A DNA stretch of 49,790 bases, taken from a virus. Shown here one piece after another: positions 40,987 through 48,648 of the stretch; the stretch's first letter is position 1; every line of letters starts with the position of its first letter. Under the pieces are notes generated by a model that saw nothing but the letters and a program-made list of their open reading frames with translations, did not search any database and was not told the origin of the DNA. The stretch is from IMG/VR virus record IMGVR_UViG_3300033153_010975, positions 1 through 49,790 of that record, one strand, 5' to 3'. The position numbers and the translations under genes are program-made.

Positions 40987-41352
40987 TTAAAGAGTTCCTT
41001 TTGAAAAATCTGCTTCGTACTCAAGACGGGAGCCTTTCGCGCGGACAAACATTTCTTCCTGGAAGTCAACGCTTTTGCTCCGAGTTCTTGCGGGTGATAC
41101 GTACCAGATAGAATTCTTTTGAAAGACTTGCAAAATTTCGCCCAGATACTTGTTCATGCGACGTTTTGTCAGGTTCGTTCGCCACGAGCCGGAATTAAGC
41201 TTAATCCAACCGTCGGAGTAATATGTAATGATAGCTGTAGTGTGCAGGTAAAGGGCAATAACGTCCTCTGCCAACCGGACTAAATTAGTACCATACTCCA
41301 AAGGCCTTAAGTCTTCACCGTTAAGTAAAGCTTCTGCTTCTTTGTAATTCAT
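40987..41352 (-). CDS. Conserved phage protein, unknown function
   Basis: 121 residues. The central stretch with IITYYSDGWIKLNSGSWRTNLT, then RRMNKYLGEIL, then SIWYV, matches a pattern known from many phage proteins that pair a HT-x-I-x-x-Y strand with a GGW(R/Q)T-like loop and a helix. The protein has no assigned activity. It is the last gene before the AT-rich gap. Confidence 0.6.
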   Translation of the reverse strand: MNYKEAEALLNGEDLRPLEYGTNLVRLAEDVIALYLHTTAIITYYSDGWIKLNSGSWRTNLTKRRMNKYLGEILQVFQKNSIWYVSPARTRSKSVDFQEEMFVRAKGSRLEYEADFSKGTL

Positions 41353-41419
41353 GATAAGTCTCCTTTTGTTTGTTTTTAAAACGTTTTAGTGATCTTGGAA
41401 GCTAAATGTAACAGGTACG

Positions 41420-41608
41420 CTAAGGCCTTAGCTTCCAACCTTGCTTTTCTAAGAAGTTATCCTTGCCGCAAGAGTCGCAAGTTGCTATAATAGTTAGTAT
41501 ACTATCGTGTATTGTTCCGAAGTAGCCCATCGGTACAGCTTTCTGTAAGTCTAAAGGTTTGTTGCAAAACTTACAGTATACGAGGTGTTGGTCTTTTACT
41601 AATTTCAT
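41420..41608 (-). CDS. Small zinc-ribbon protein
   Basis: 62 residues with CKFC (residues 12-15) and CDSC (about residues 44-47) separated by two strands, a zinc-ribbon layout. Ribosome site is GGAAG just upstream. Function unknown. Confidence 0.6.
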   Translation of the reverse strand: MKLVKDQHLVYCKFCNKPLDLQKAVPMGYFGTIHDSILTIIATCDSCGKDNFLEKQGWKLRP

Positions 41609-41618
41609 TGTTCTTCCT

Positions 41619-41954
41619 TTACTTTTTAACGATTATATAAGTGCGGTCTAAGTAATCCTCGAAAAGGTAGTTTTTGTTGTAAAATTTGTCCGCAAAAAGT
41701 TGACCGACTAAGGATTTAAAGCTGGGTAAACAGCAATCGTAAAAAGCAAGCTCTAAAGTATTAACATTAAAAAGCATTATGGAGTTACATCCTCCGGTCA
41801 TGTCCTCAAAGTCCCTGCGTGTGCCGTAAGATAGGCTATCGCGGAACATTTTCGCGTGAATTAAAGCTTGCTGATAAGGATGTAATTGGCAGAAGTACTG
41901 AGCTTTTGAAATTACAATTGAGTTTTCCTTGCTTGTTTTATTTTTGCTTTTCAT
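41619..41954 (-). CDS. Unassigned early protein
   Basis: 111 residues of mixed content with aromatic residues and several cysteines, basic at both ends. Its start overlaps the stop of the upstream gene by four bases. No domain recognised. Confidence 0.55.
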   Translation of the reverse strand: MKSKNKTSKENSIVISKAQYFCQLHPYQQALIHAKMFRDSLSYGTRRDFEDMTGGCNSIMLFNVNTLELAFYDCCLPSFKSLVGQLFADKFYNKNYLFEDYLDRTYIIVKK

Positions 41955-42244
41955 ATCTCTTCCTTTACTCTTAAACTTAATGTTTTTAAAGTTTTAATTC
42001 TTTGTTCAAGCTTCTTTTCTTCTTTCGCCATATCAAAGTTAAGCATATTTTTTAAAGATGTCTTACCATTTATATGATCTAAATAATACTTGCTGTAAAG
42101 TCCATCGGCATAGTTCCAGATTAAATCTAACTCTTCCCGAGTACAAAAGCTTGAAGCTTTCGCTTGCTCTGGCTCTGGATGTGCTAATTGTTCGGCTAAA
42201 CGTACAGCTTCATTCAACTTATCTTGAAAGCTTGCTGGTTGCAT
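41951..42244 (-). CDS. Unassigned helical early protein
   Basis: 97 residues, helical, with a charged C-terminal coil (KEEKKLEQRIKTLKTLSLRV). Ribosome site GAGGTG lies ahead of the ATG. It is coupled to the next gene by a four-base overlap. No family recognised. Confidence 0.55.
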   Translation of the reverse strand: MQPASFQDKLNEAVRLAEQLAHPEPEQAKASSFCTREELDLIWNYADGLYSKYYLDHINGKTSLKNMLNFDMAKEEKKLEQRIKTLKTLSLRVKEEI

Positions 42245-42281
42245 AGTTTCACCTCATTTTTTAGGTTTTTAGCTTCAAAGG

Positions 42282-42422
42282 TTAGCGGACCGGAGTACCT
42301 CGTTTAGGAATTGCATCCGGCCATACACCATTAGCTTTGAGTATTTCAGATACATATTCGGCATATTCTAAGGTAATTCCTCCATAAAGTGGTAAGAAAA
42401 TTTCCTTAAAAAAAATCTGCAT
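42282..42422 (-). CDS. Downstream frame of a possible +1 frameshift product
   Basis: 46-codon frame from an internal ATG at 42422, offset by one base from the gene at 42406-42609. It continues KEIFLPLYGGITLEYAEYV and ends in PDAIPKRGTPVR. No ribosome site precedes the ATG. The frames meet at a run of eight T and the stop of the upstream gene (TTT TTT TAA), so +1 slippage, or one T fewer, would give a single protein of about 108 residues. Confidence 0.5.
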   Translation of the reverse strand: MQIFFKEIFLPLYGGITLEYAEYVSEILKANGVWPDAIPKRGTPVR

Positions 42423-42609
42423 TGGGATTAATGCCGTACTTTTTCAAGGTTTCGTTGCTGTAAAAGCATTGGCCGCCTTTGTTCGCGCCTTGAACCATTG
42501 CTTGGTAGTACTCAGAGTATCCTGTGGATTCAAATATCCAACCGTCCGGTTGGCGGCGTACTACTTCCCCACCGCCCTTTAAAGTTTTGCTATCTGCTAA
42601 AGTTTTCAT
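42406..42609 (-). CDS. Small early protein ending at a slippery T run
   Basis: 67 residues, with a DGWIFESTGYSEYYQAM segment and a GQCFYSNETLKKYG segment. The final codons are GAT TTT TTT TAA, where the stop follows eight T on the minus strand. The neighbouring frame (42282) continues the protein. See the finding on frameshifting. Confidence 0.55.
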   Translation of the reverse strand: MKTLADSKTLKGGGEVVRRQPDGWIFESTGYSEYYQAMVQGANKGGQCFYSNETLKKYGINPNADFF

Positions 42610-42635
42610 GATTTAATACTCCCTTCTTTTAAATT

Positions 42636-42890
42636 TTACACATGCTCTTTTGCGTATTTTACAGCTGCTTCACGGGCGGTGAATGTCCGCCCCGTAAATC
42701 GATCGGGACAGCTGCATTTTTGCTCTGGCGAAGTTACCGTGCAAATGCTGCCGCACCGCCGGCAACGGGAAACTAAGGAATAGGCGGTTCTGAAAGTTAC
42801 AATGTACTTGCCGTCAACTTCATTAATTTCTGCATAGTAGTTGTTATCCGCTTTGCTATACAGGGTTTCCGATTCGTTTAATTTACTCAT
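42636..42890 (-). CDS. Zinc-ribbon protein with YYA motif
   Basis: 84 residues. An N-terminal LYSKADNNYYAEI segment is shared with the next upstream gene, followed by a zinc ribbon (CRRCGSIC near residue 43, CSCPDRF near 58) and a helix. The gene starts 8 bases inside the upstream gene. Function unknown. Confidence 0.55.
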   Translation of the reverse strand: MSKLNESETLYSKADNNYYAEINEVDGKYIVTFRTAYSLVSRCRRCGSICTVTSPEQKCSCPDRFTGRTFTAREAAVKYAKEHV

Positions 42891-43074
42891 GATTTAATCC
42901 TTTCTCTTTGATTATATAGTGCCGGTAGATTTGATCGTTTAAAGCGGATTCGCCGCGGGAGATAAACCATGTGTCCTCGCCGCAAACTTTTGCGTAGTAA
43001 AGGTTATCTGCTGATCGATAAAGTTTAATCCACCTGGATGAATACTTGCATGTTGCACAAAGTTTTAATTTCAT
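42883..43074 (-). CDS. Small CxxC protein with YYA motif
   Basis: 63 residues. It starts MKLKLCATCKYS (the CxxCxY motif seen elsewhere in this genome) and has LYRSADNLYYAKV, similar to the neighbouring protein at 42636. A weak ribosome site is present. Function unknown; probable local duplication of the YYA element. Confidence 0.55.
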   Translation of the reverse strand: MKLKLCATCKYSSRWIKLYRSADNLYYAKVCGEDTWFISRGESALNDQIYRHYIIKEKGLNHE

Positions 43075-43223
43075 GCTTTCGCCTTTCTTTTTAGTATCTA
43101 TTTAATGATGCGAAGAGTATGTATAATATAGTTTCTCTTCTCCAATTATTTAAATATAGCCTCATCAGTGCCGGGTTCTACGCCCGACAGACCCCCCCGG
43201 AGGGGAGTTTCGGCTCGGGAATG

Positions 43224-43511
43224 CTATCGTACGACTTCACCAGTCTTAAACAGCGCGTAGCCGTAATCCTGGTAATAATTACCGTCCGCATCAATAATTG
43301 CATGGCTGTAATCGCTTACCTTGCGGCTCTGGCGAATTGCGGTCTCCTCCGACTGATGTGTCGTGTAGCCTTTGCCGCCGTAGTAGGATGCAAGTACTAC
43401 TGCATACTTACAACCGGGTGCTAATATTATATCCCGATCGTAATGTTCGCTTTCGATATCGTGGATTGTGCCAGTGCCGGACATTTTTTGGGGAATTATT
43501 AACGTTTTCAT
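43224..43511 (-). CDS. Unassigned early protein
   Basis: 95 residues, preceded by GGAG about ten bases upstream. It has a compact mixed fold with GCKYAVVLASYYGGKGY and a C-terminal DADGNYYQDYGYALFKTG region. Two plus-strand frames overlap it but lie against the local gene direction. No family recognised. Confidence 0.6.
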   Translation of the reverse strand: MKTLIIPQKMSGTGTIHDIESEHYDRDIILAPGCKYAVVLASYYGGKGYTTHQSEETAIRQSRKVSDYSHAIIDADGNYYQDYGYALFKTGEVVR

Positions 43512-43529
43512 GATTCAGTTCTCCAATTT

Positions 43530-43730
43530 TTAATTGTTAAAATTAAACTCAAGGCCAAGCTGGCCAAAGTCGTTTTTGATTAATTCGTTAAGCTCCACAC
43601 GGGTACGGTTAAGGTATTTGCGATCGCCGCCAAACAGAGCCGATACGTCCGCGGCCGATAGTTCGCCGCCGCATACTCTGCTGATGTAAGCTACGGTTTC
43701 ATTCCAGGTTAGCTTATCTGCTTTTTCCAT
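43530..43730 (-). CDS. First gene of the early operon
   Basis: 66 residues with two helices and acidic patches (ELSAADVSALFGGDRK). It is the first open reading frame after the strong minus-strand promoter at 43798-43826; GCGAGG lies about 7 bases before the ATG. Leader position suggests an immediate-early product. Function unknown. Confidence 0.6.
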   Translation of the reverse strand: MEKADKLTWNETVAYISRVCGGELSAADVSALFGGDRKYLNRTRVELNELIKNDFGQLGLEFNFNN

Positions 43731-43797
43731 ACTTTACCTCGCTTTCTCGGTTTTGTATTTTGGATTTTGTATTTCGGATTGTAACGGTTGCATATGT

Positions 43798-43826
43798 AAT
43801 ATAAGTATAAATTTTTGCAATGTCAA
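43798..43826 (-). promoter_or_regulatory. Strong sigma70-type early promoter, minus strand
   Basis: On the minus strand TTGACA (43821-43826) is followed by exactly 17 bases and TATATT (43798-43803). This near-consensus promoter would start transcription around 43790, 60 bases before the ATG of the first early gene. Suits immediate use of the unmodified host polymerase. Confidence 0.85.
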
Positions 43827-44045
43827 GTACTTTTTGCACTTTTTTTGCTTTTTTCAACCAAGTTGCACGCGAAGCAAAGCAACTAAAACTTTAAAAGGAC
43901 GGACAAGCTTAGCAAGGAAACGTACTCAAGCACACAAAGCTCTTACTTTAGGTAAGCTTTAAGGGGGGTGGGAGAGGGGAAGAGGGCTTTTCGTAGTATA
44001 CATTCCCACACCAGTACGCTCCTGAAAGATTTTTAGCTTATATGT

Positions 44046-44057
44046 CACCATATGGTG
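44046..44057. promoter_or_regulatory. Perfect 12-bp palindrome, possible operator
   Basis: CACCATATGGTG is its own reverse complement, flanked by near-symmetric bases. It lies about 30 bases upstream of the plus-strand -35 and about 220 bases from the minus promoter. Such a symmetric site fits a dimeric regulator, but no regulator has been linked to it. Confidence 0.4.
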
Positions 44058-44086
44058 TCATTACATCCAAATAATATAAAAAACAC

Positions 44087-44115
44087 TTGACATCCTTAAG
44101 AAAAATACCTACTTT
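44087..44115 (+). promoter_or_regulatory. Sigma70-type late promoter, plus strand
   Basis: TTGACA (44087-44092) is exact. With a 17-base spacer the -10 is TACTTT (44110-44115), which is weaker than the early promoter; a TTTATA alternative would need a longer spacer. It would feed the whole plus-strand operon starting 45 bases downstream. Confidence 0.6.
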
Positions 44116-44160
44116 ATAGCACATTACCTTATTATATACAGCCAGGACGAAAGGCTTAAA

Positions 44161-44700
44161 TTGAAGCTCTACAAACGCAAAAGACCTACAAGGACGCAGA
44201 AAGCAGAGTACAACATAAAAAAGCTCTCTCAGAGGTCGCTGGACATCAAGAGAATGCTTTTTTTAGGTCTTCCGTATGGAGCAATTGCCCACAAAGTCGG
44301 TGTAACGGAGCGCTGCGTAGGCTATCAAGCGCGTTCCGACCTCGTAAAACAGGAAGTCAGTAAGCTTAACATGGCTTCCGATATAGAAACCCTCGAACTC
44401 AAACGTGAAATCTTACAGCTTGCACCTAAAGCCATCACCGTTTTAGATGATATACTTTCAGCAGAAGTTAGTAGAGAAACAAATCCGGCCTCTGTCCGTA
44501 AAGACACCGCTGTGACTGTTTTAAAGATGTCCGGCATTAGTGATAGAGGCGAGGATAGCTGCGATCCACGTGTACGAGAAGACCGTATGAGTAAGATTAG
44601 AGCCCGTGTAGCTATTTCGGCGAAGGAAGGCCTTTTAAAAGGCGAATCTTTAGAGCTTGAAATCGCACAGGCCAGTCGTATACGCGGCGGCGGCGACTAA
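44161..44700 (+). CDS. terS: Terminase small subunit candidate
   Basis: 179 residues from a TTG start 6 bases after AAAGG. The first part has a helix-turn-helix (LGLPYGAIAHKVGVTERCVGY, about residues 36-56 in the protein) followed by a helical dimer region with DDILSAEV and ETNPASVRKDTAVTVLKMSGI. This layout (DNA-binding domain, then a helix-rich oligomerisation region) is that of phage small terminases. It is the first late gene, about 11 kb before terL on the circle. An alternative is a late regulator. Confidence 0.65.
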   Translation: MKLYKRKRPTRTQKAEYNIKKLSQRSLDIKRMLFLGLPYGAIAHKVGVTERCVGYQARSDLVKQEVSKLNMASDIETLELKREILQLAPKAITVLDDILSAEVSRETNPASVRKDTAVTVLKMSGISDRGEDSCDPRVREDRMSKIRARVAISAKEGLLKGESLELEIAQASRIRGGGD

Positions 44701-44740
44701 ACGTTAAAAGAAACCTTAAAAGAAAGAAAAGTAGGTTAAC

Positions 44741-45187
44741 GTGAAAGAAAAAGCAGGCGAAACGGAAAAAGAAGAGGAAGAGCTTAAAAAACTCTTAAAG
44801 CAAGACGAAGGTTTTCGAGAGAAAGCTTACGTCGAGCCAATTTCGGGGAAGATTCATATAGGCCATGGTTTGAACATTGAAGATGTCCCTTTTAGTGAAG
44901 ACTTACTTTTAATCGAATTCGACCGACGCTTCCATAAAGCTATTAAAGGCTTACGACTCCTTGTCCCGGACTTTGACAACCTATCTCTTGCAAGGAAGAA
45001 AGCTTTAGTAACAATGATTTATATGCTTGGCGCGCAAGGTTTAATGGAGTTTAAAAAGATGCTTGAAGCTGTAAATTCGGGCGATTGGACTAAAGCAGCC
45101 GTCGAAGCAGAAGACTCGCTTTGGTACGTACAGGCGAAAGCAAGAGGCAAACGAACAGTAAGACTTTTAGAGGGGGAAGGCCGCTAA
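44741..45187 (+). CDS. GH24-type lysozyme / endolysin
   Basis: 148 residues from a GTG start. LLKQDEGFREKAYVEPISGK followed by IHIGHGL resembles T4-type lysozyme: E23 matches catalytic Glu11, E32 aligns with Asp20, and H39 falls near Thr26, so two of the three classic residues differ. The C-terminal half (ARKKALVTMIYMLGAQGLMEF and AKARGKRTVRLLEG) is the GH24 helical domain. There is no signal peptide, so release through a holin is expected; the lysis block lies about 5 kb downstream. It overlaps the following ATG (TAATG). Confidence 0.8.
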   Translation: MKEKAGETEKEEEELKKLLKQDEGFREKAYVEPISGKIHIGHGLNIEDVPFSEDLLLIEFDRRFHKAIKGLRLLVPDFDNLSLARKKALVTMIYMLGAQGLMEFKKMLEAVNSGDWTKAAVEAEDSLWYVQAKARGKRTVRLLEGEGR

Positions 45188-48100
45188 TGTCTAAAGCCTT
45201 TAAATATCTCTTCGTTCTTTTATGTTTATTTGCTGTTAGTGCAGTTAAACTGCAAGCTCAGACAGTAGAAAACGGGGCACTCTTGCGTAATCCGGTTAAC
45301 TTACACTGGAAAAGTTATGACAACGCCGGACTGCAAACGATCCGCGTTTATTGGGATTCTTTAGACGCACAAGTTGGCAGCGATTCGACTGTAGCCCTTA
45401 CAGCGGATTCCCTGGACATAACCTCAGCGGATATAAGCACAGCGACAAACGTCTACTTCTTTATAGATTCTACCGGCGCGGCTGATACTTCAAGAGTTGA
45501 ACCTGCTTCAAACGAAGCTTTAATTGGCGTCTTTCGCTTTAAGACAACTTACGGAGCGGATACACTTTTTTACTTTGATCCCACGAGACCTGTTGTTAAA
45601 GATTACCTTGCCCTTGAGACTAAGTACCGTAGAGCTTTACCTCCGGTTTATGTATCCGGTCTGAACCTTGCGATAAATAAAAGCTCCGGGAAAGTAACAG
45701 TTAGTTCCGGTACAGCTTATCTCGGAGGAAGGGAGGTTTCCTTAAATGCTGCTGGTAACACGAAGCTTCTCCTCGACAACGAAACTACAATAGACTCCCT
45801 TGAAGCTATAACAGAATACGCGAACGGAAGTACTATTGGAAACTCACGTTTTGTTAAAATCCTTTTAGGTAGGATTGCTACGGATTCTACCGACGCGAAA
45901 GTTGTTGCAATAAGGCAGGATGCACCTCCAGACGAGTATCAAACGCTTACGGAAGCTTTACTTGATTCGGCGAAGGTAGCTCCAACGTCTTTTGGTTCTT
46001 CTTATAAGGGCGTAGTCATACCGTTGGCTTTCTTTGCTTTTGAGAAGGGGGACGTAGGAAACTCTAAAACGTTAGATATACGAGAGCTTGGTCTTGCAGG
46101 TGGGTTTTATCCACATATTCAACCTACACCTTTCGCGTCCGCTGATGTTATAAGAGATACAGTAAATGCTATCTTTGCGGATTCCCTAACAATGAATCTA
46201 TCGGAGACGCTTACCCTTCTTGATTCTTTAACGCTAATCGTGGAAGATTCTCTCGGTACGAAAGCGACGATTACGCAACTTGCTCTTCGGGCTACGATTG
46301 CGGCTCTTGAGGATACGGCTGCCACCAAGGCAACGATTACACAATTGAATCTCAAGCTTGATAAATCAGCCGTACGGGATTCCGCCAACGCTGCAATTGC
46401 AGCTATGGATTCGACGGATATTACCAATGATGCTATCGGTTTTGAGGACGTAAATCAATTGCCCGAACAATTAGCTCTTAGGCTTCTGGCTTCAGCCGCA
46501 CGGGACACAGTAAATGAAGTTATGAACTTAGGTTCTACTGGCTTTAGCGATGATTCACTTTTTGTTTATTTGCCGCTTGATGATAATGCAGAGGATATAT
46601 CTGGAAATAATCGGGATTTTACTATTAGTGGCGGGGTTTCTTTCACAACTAATCCAGATAGCAGTGTAGTTAACGGCGCAGCTTATTTCGATGGTTCGGG
46701 CTTTTTATATTATGTAATGCCGACAACAATTGACAGCACGTGGGATATAACTCTATCGGCGCGGGTATTGCTGGATTCGACGGACGCAGGCACGCATCCG
46801 GTTATTTTCGGCGCGGAAATCATAACAACTGGAAATATAGGCCTTTATTTCAATCCTCGACCGTCGCTTAAATTCGTTTGGTTTAATGGTGAAGGCGATA
46901 ATAATTTCATAACCTACAATATGCCTGAGATATATGATAATACATATCATTACATTGAGGCTAAATTATCATATACAGATGATTGCGCGGAAATATGGGT
47001 AGATGGTGTTTTAAAAACATCAGATGTCGTTACAACGGGTTATATAATTAAAGGACAACAACGAATCGGATTGTCTCAAAATATTAACCGATGGAAAGGC
47101 TTAATCGATGAGGTCAAGATATACCTCCGCAAGCGAACGGATGCTGAGACGCGCAATGATTATTTGAATCCGTACATTATGAATCTCACAAAAACTTTTA
47201 ATAAGTATCTCCAGAATTCAGCCTTTGGCGATAGTTTAGACCAGACCCGAACGATCAGCAGCCTTTGGACATTTTCTAACGGTCTGGCGATTTCGGGCGG
47301 GAATCTGACGGTAGCGAACGATGCTTCCTTCGCTGATGGCGGCGTTACAATTGATGAAACGGACTCAACTTTTACAGCTCATCAAATACATATAACAGAT
47401 AATGCTTTTTATGAGGGATTAGTAAGCCATAATTTCGATGGAACTTCAGCGTCATCTGACACTGTTTTAACGGCAAGAGTTATCAATATTGATGCATCCG
47501 GTACTACATCGGGAGATATACATGGTTATACAATAACCAAGGTTGGCGGCGGCCTGAGCGATGTTGTTGCGGTGGGCGTTACCGACGGCGTTAGTGTTAT
47601 ACATCAACTTATTAGTACTGCTTGTATTTTAGATACGGTCTGGAAATGCGCAAACGGCACGGAGAATTATATAAGTATTACAGATGCGGCTAAAAGTACG
47701 GCTATAGATAGTCCCATGTTTGCAAGTCGGTACGATTCCTTATTTATCGGCTCTGATAGTTTATTTAATGAAGTTGAAATAACCCTTGAAACAGAATCCG
47801 GAAAGACTATTGAACCAACTTTTTTCTACTCTACTGGAACTAATTCTTGGCTGCCAATGCTTCCGATCGACGGTACAGACGGCTTACTTCACAACGGGAA
47901 ACTAATTCTTCCCGATCTATCTGCAAACTGGGCTAAAAATACAGTAAATGGAGCTGAGCTTTATTACATAAAAATAGTACGAAATAGAGTTAATGTTGTA
48001 ACTACACCAGTATTGAATAGTTTAACATTACATTGTGAGACACTTTACAACTGGGATGACAATGCAAGTCTGAGCGTTAAAAAAGTAACCTCTGACACAA

Positions 48101-48648
48101 TTAATGTTGAAGTTGAAAGCGTAATAAGCGGGACGTTTTCCCTGACCAATCCGATACTTCCGAACCTTGACGTTTCCTTCGGCAGCTGGCAGGGGCTTCC
48201 GAATTACCTGCCTACTGACAACGACACGCTCGAAGTGATTGCCCTTTATGATTCTATTGCCGCTAAGTTTGTTCCGGCGATCAAAGGAATGCACCCGGAT
48301 ACGGGAAGTGTAATTCAAGAGCTTTATATATTTTCAGAAGTCTTTGATATTCCGCCTTATTACACAGGTGTGGATTCAGTAGTCTTCGAGTACCAGACCG
48401 GCAATGCTTCGACAGACAGCAGCGCGGTTGCAGTTATTATCTATGAGTACACGGACGGAGCGTTGACTTCCCTTGATAACACTTCGGCAGCCGCAAGTTT
48501 AACATGGGCGCACGATGCCACTTTGACTTCGTTGACCGATCTTGTTCGATACGATAAGTTTGTAATTGCAGTGCAGTTTAAGTCTATGCGGGATTACTGC
48601 TGGGCGAAGGTAGGAAGGATTAAAATTTACTGGAAGGAAGCAAGCTGA
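45187..48648 (+). CDS. Large secreted-type fibre with LamG-like lectin domain
   Basis: 1153 residues from ATG 45187; a frame extending upstream is out of phase with the lysozyme gene. The N-terminus is a Sec signal peptide ending KLQAQ. A beta-rich N-terminal region with a coiled-coil-like segment (about residues 360-460) follows. A LamG/concanavalin A-like domain (about 457-660) has YLPLDDNAEDISGNNRDF, YIEAKLSY, IWVDGVLK and GLIDEVKIY motifs. The rest is beta-rich, fibre-like. It is probably an adhesion protein binding host glycans. A signal peptide is not usual in virion fibres. Confidence 0.75.
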   Translation: MSKAFKYLFVLLCLFAVSAVKLQAQTVENGALLRNPVNLHWKSYDNAGLQTIRVYWDSLDAQVGSDSTVALTADSLDITSADISTATNVYFFIDSTGAADTSRVEPASNEALIGVFRFKTTYGADTLFYFDPTRPVVKDYLALETKYRRALPPVYVSGLNLAINKSSGKVTVSSGTAYLGGREVSLNAAGNTKLLLDNETTIDSLEAITEYANGSTIGNSRFVKILLGRIATDSTDAKVVAIRQDAPPDEYQTLTEALLDSAKVAPTSFGSSYKGVVIPLAFFAFEKGDVGNSKTLDIRELGLAGGFYPHIQPTPFASADVIRDTVNAIFADSLTMNLSETLTLLDSLTLIVEDSLGTKATITQLALRATIAALEDTAATKATITQLNLKLDKSAVRDSANAAIAAMDSTDITNDAIGFEDVNQLPEQLALRLLASAARDTVNEVMNLGSTGFSDDSLFVYLPLDDNAEDISGNNRDFTISGGVSFTTNPDSSVVNGAAYFDGSGFLYYVMPTTIDSTWDITLSARVLLDSTDAGTHPVIFGAEIITTGNIGLYFNPRPSLKFVWFNGEGDNNFITYNMPEIYDNTYHYIEAKLSYTDDCAEIWVDGVLKTSDVVTTGYIIKGQQRIGLSQNINRWKGLIDEVKIYLRKRTDAETRNDYLNPYIMNLTKTFNKYLQNSAFGDSLDQTRTISSLWTFSNGLAISGGNLTVANDASFADGGVTIDETDSTFTAHQIHITDNAFYEGLVSHNFDGTSASSDTVLTARVINIDASGTTSGDIHGYTITKVGGGLSDVVAVGVTDGVSVIHQLISTACILDTVWKCANGTENYISITDAAKSTAIDSPMFASRYDSLFIGSDSLFNEVEITLETESGKTIEPTFFYSTGTNSWLPMLPIDGTDGLLHNGKLILPDLSANWAKNTVNGAELYYIKIVRNRVNVVTTPVLNSLTLHCETLYNWDDNASLSVKKVTSDTINVEVESVISGTFSLTNPILPNLDVSFGSWQGLPNYLPTDNDTLEVIALYDSIAAKFVPAIKGMHPDTGSVIQELYIFSEVFDIPPYYTGVDSVVFEYQTGNASTDSSAVAVIIYEYTDGALTSLDNTSAAASLTWAHDATLTSLTDLVRYDKFVIAVQFKSMRDYCWAKVGRIKIYWKEAS

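Larger units (their letters stand above)
43731..44160. promoter_or_regulatory. Divergent early/late control region
   Basis: A 430-base stretch between the two halves, without a supported gene. It holds a minus-strand promoter (43798-43826), a plus-strand promoter (44087-44115) and a perfect palindrome (44046-44057). A short hairpin AGTTGC/GCAACT (43861-43866 with 43879-43884) and an A/G-rich tract near 43960-43985 are also present. It is the transcription switch point of the genome. Confidence 0.8.

Noticed and set aside
43173-43215. GC-rich hairpin-like segment as terminator
   Set aside because: Short stems such as CGGG/CCCG can be drawn, but no T-run follows on either strand; too weak to call.
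43119-43424. Plus-strand reading frame of 101 codons
   Set aside because: It overlaps the minus-strand gene 43224-43511, which has a ribosome site and matching direction; the plus frame lacks both.
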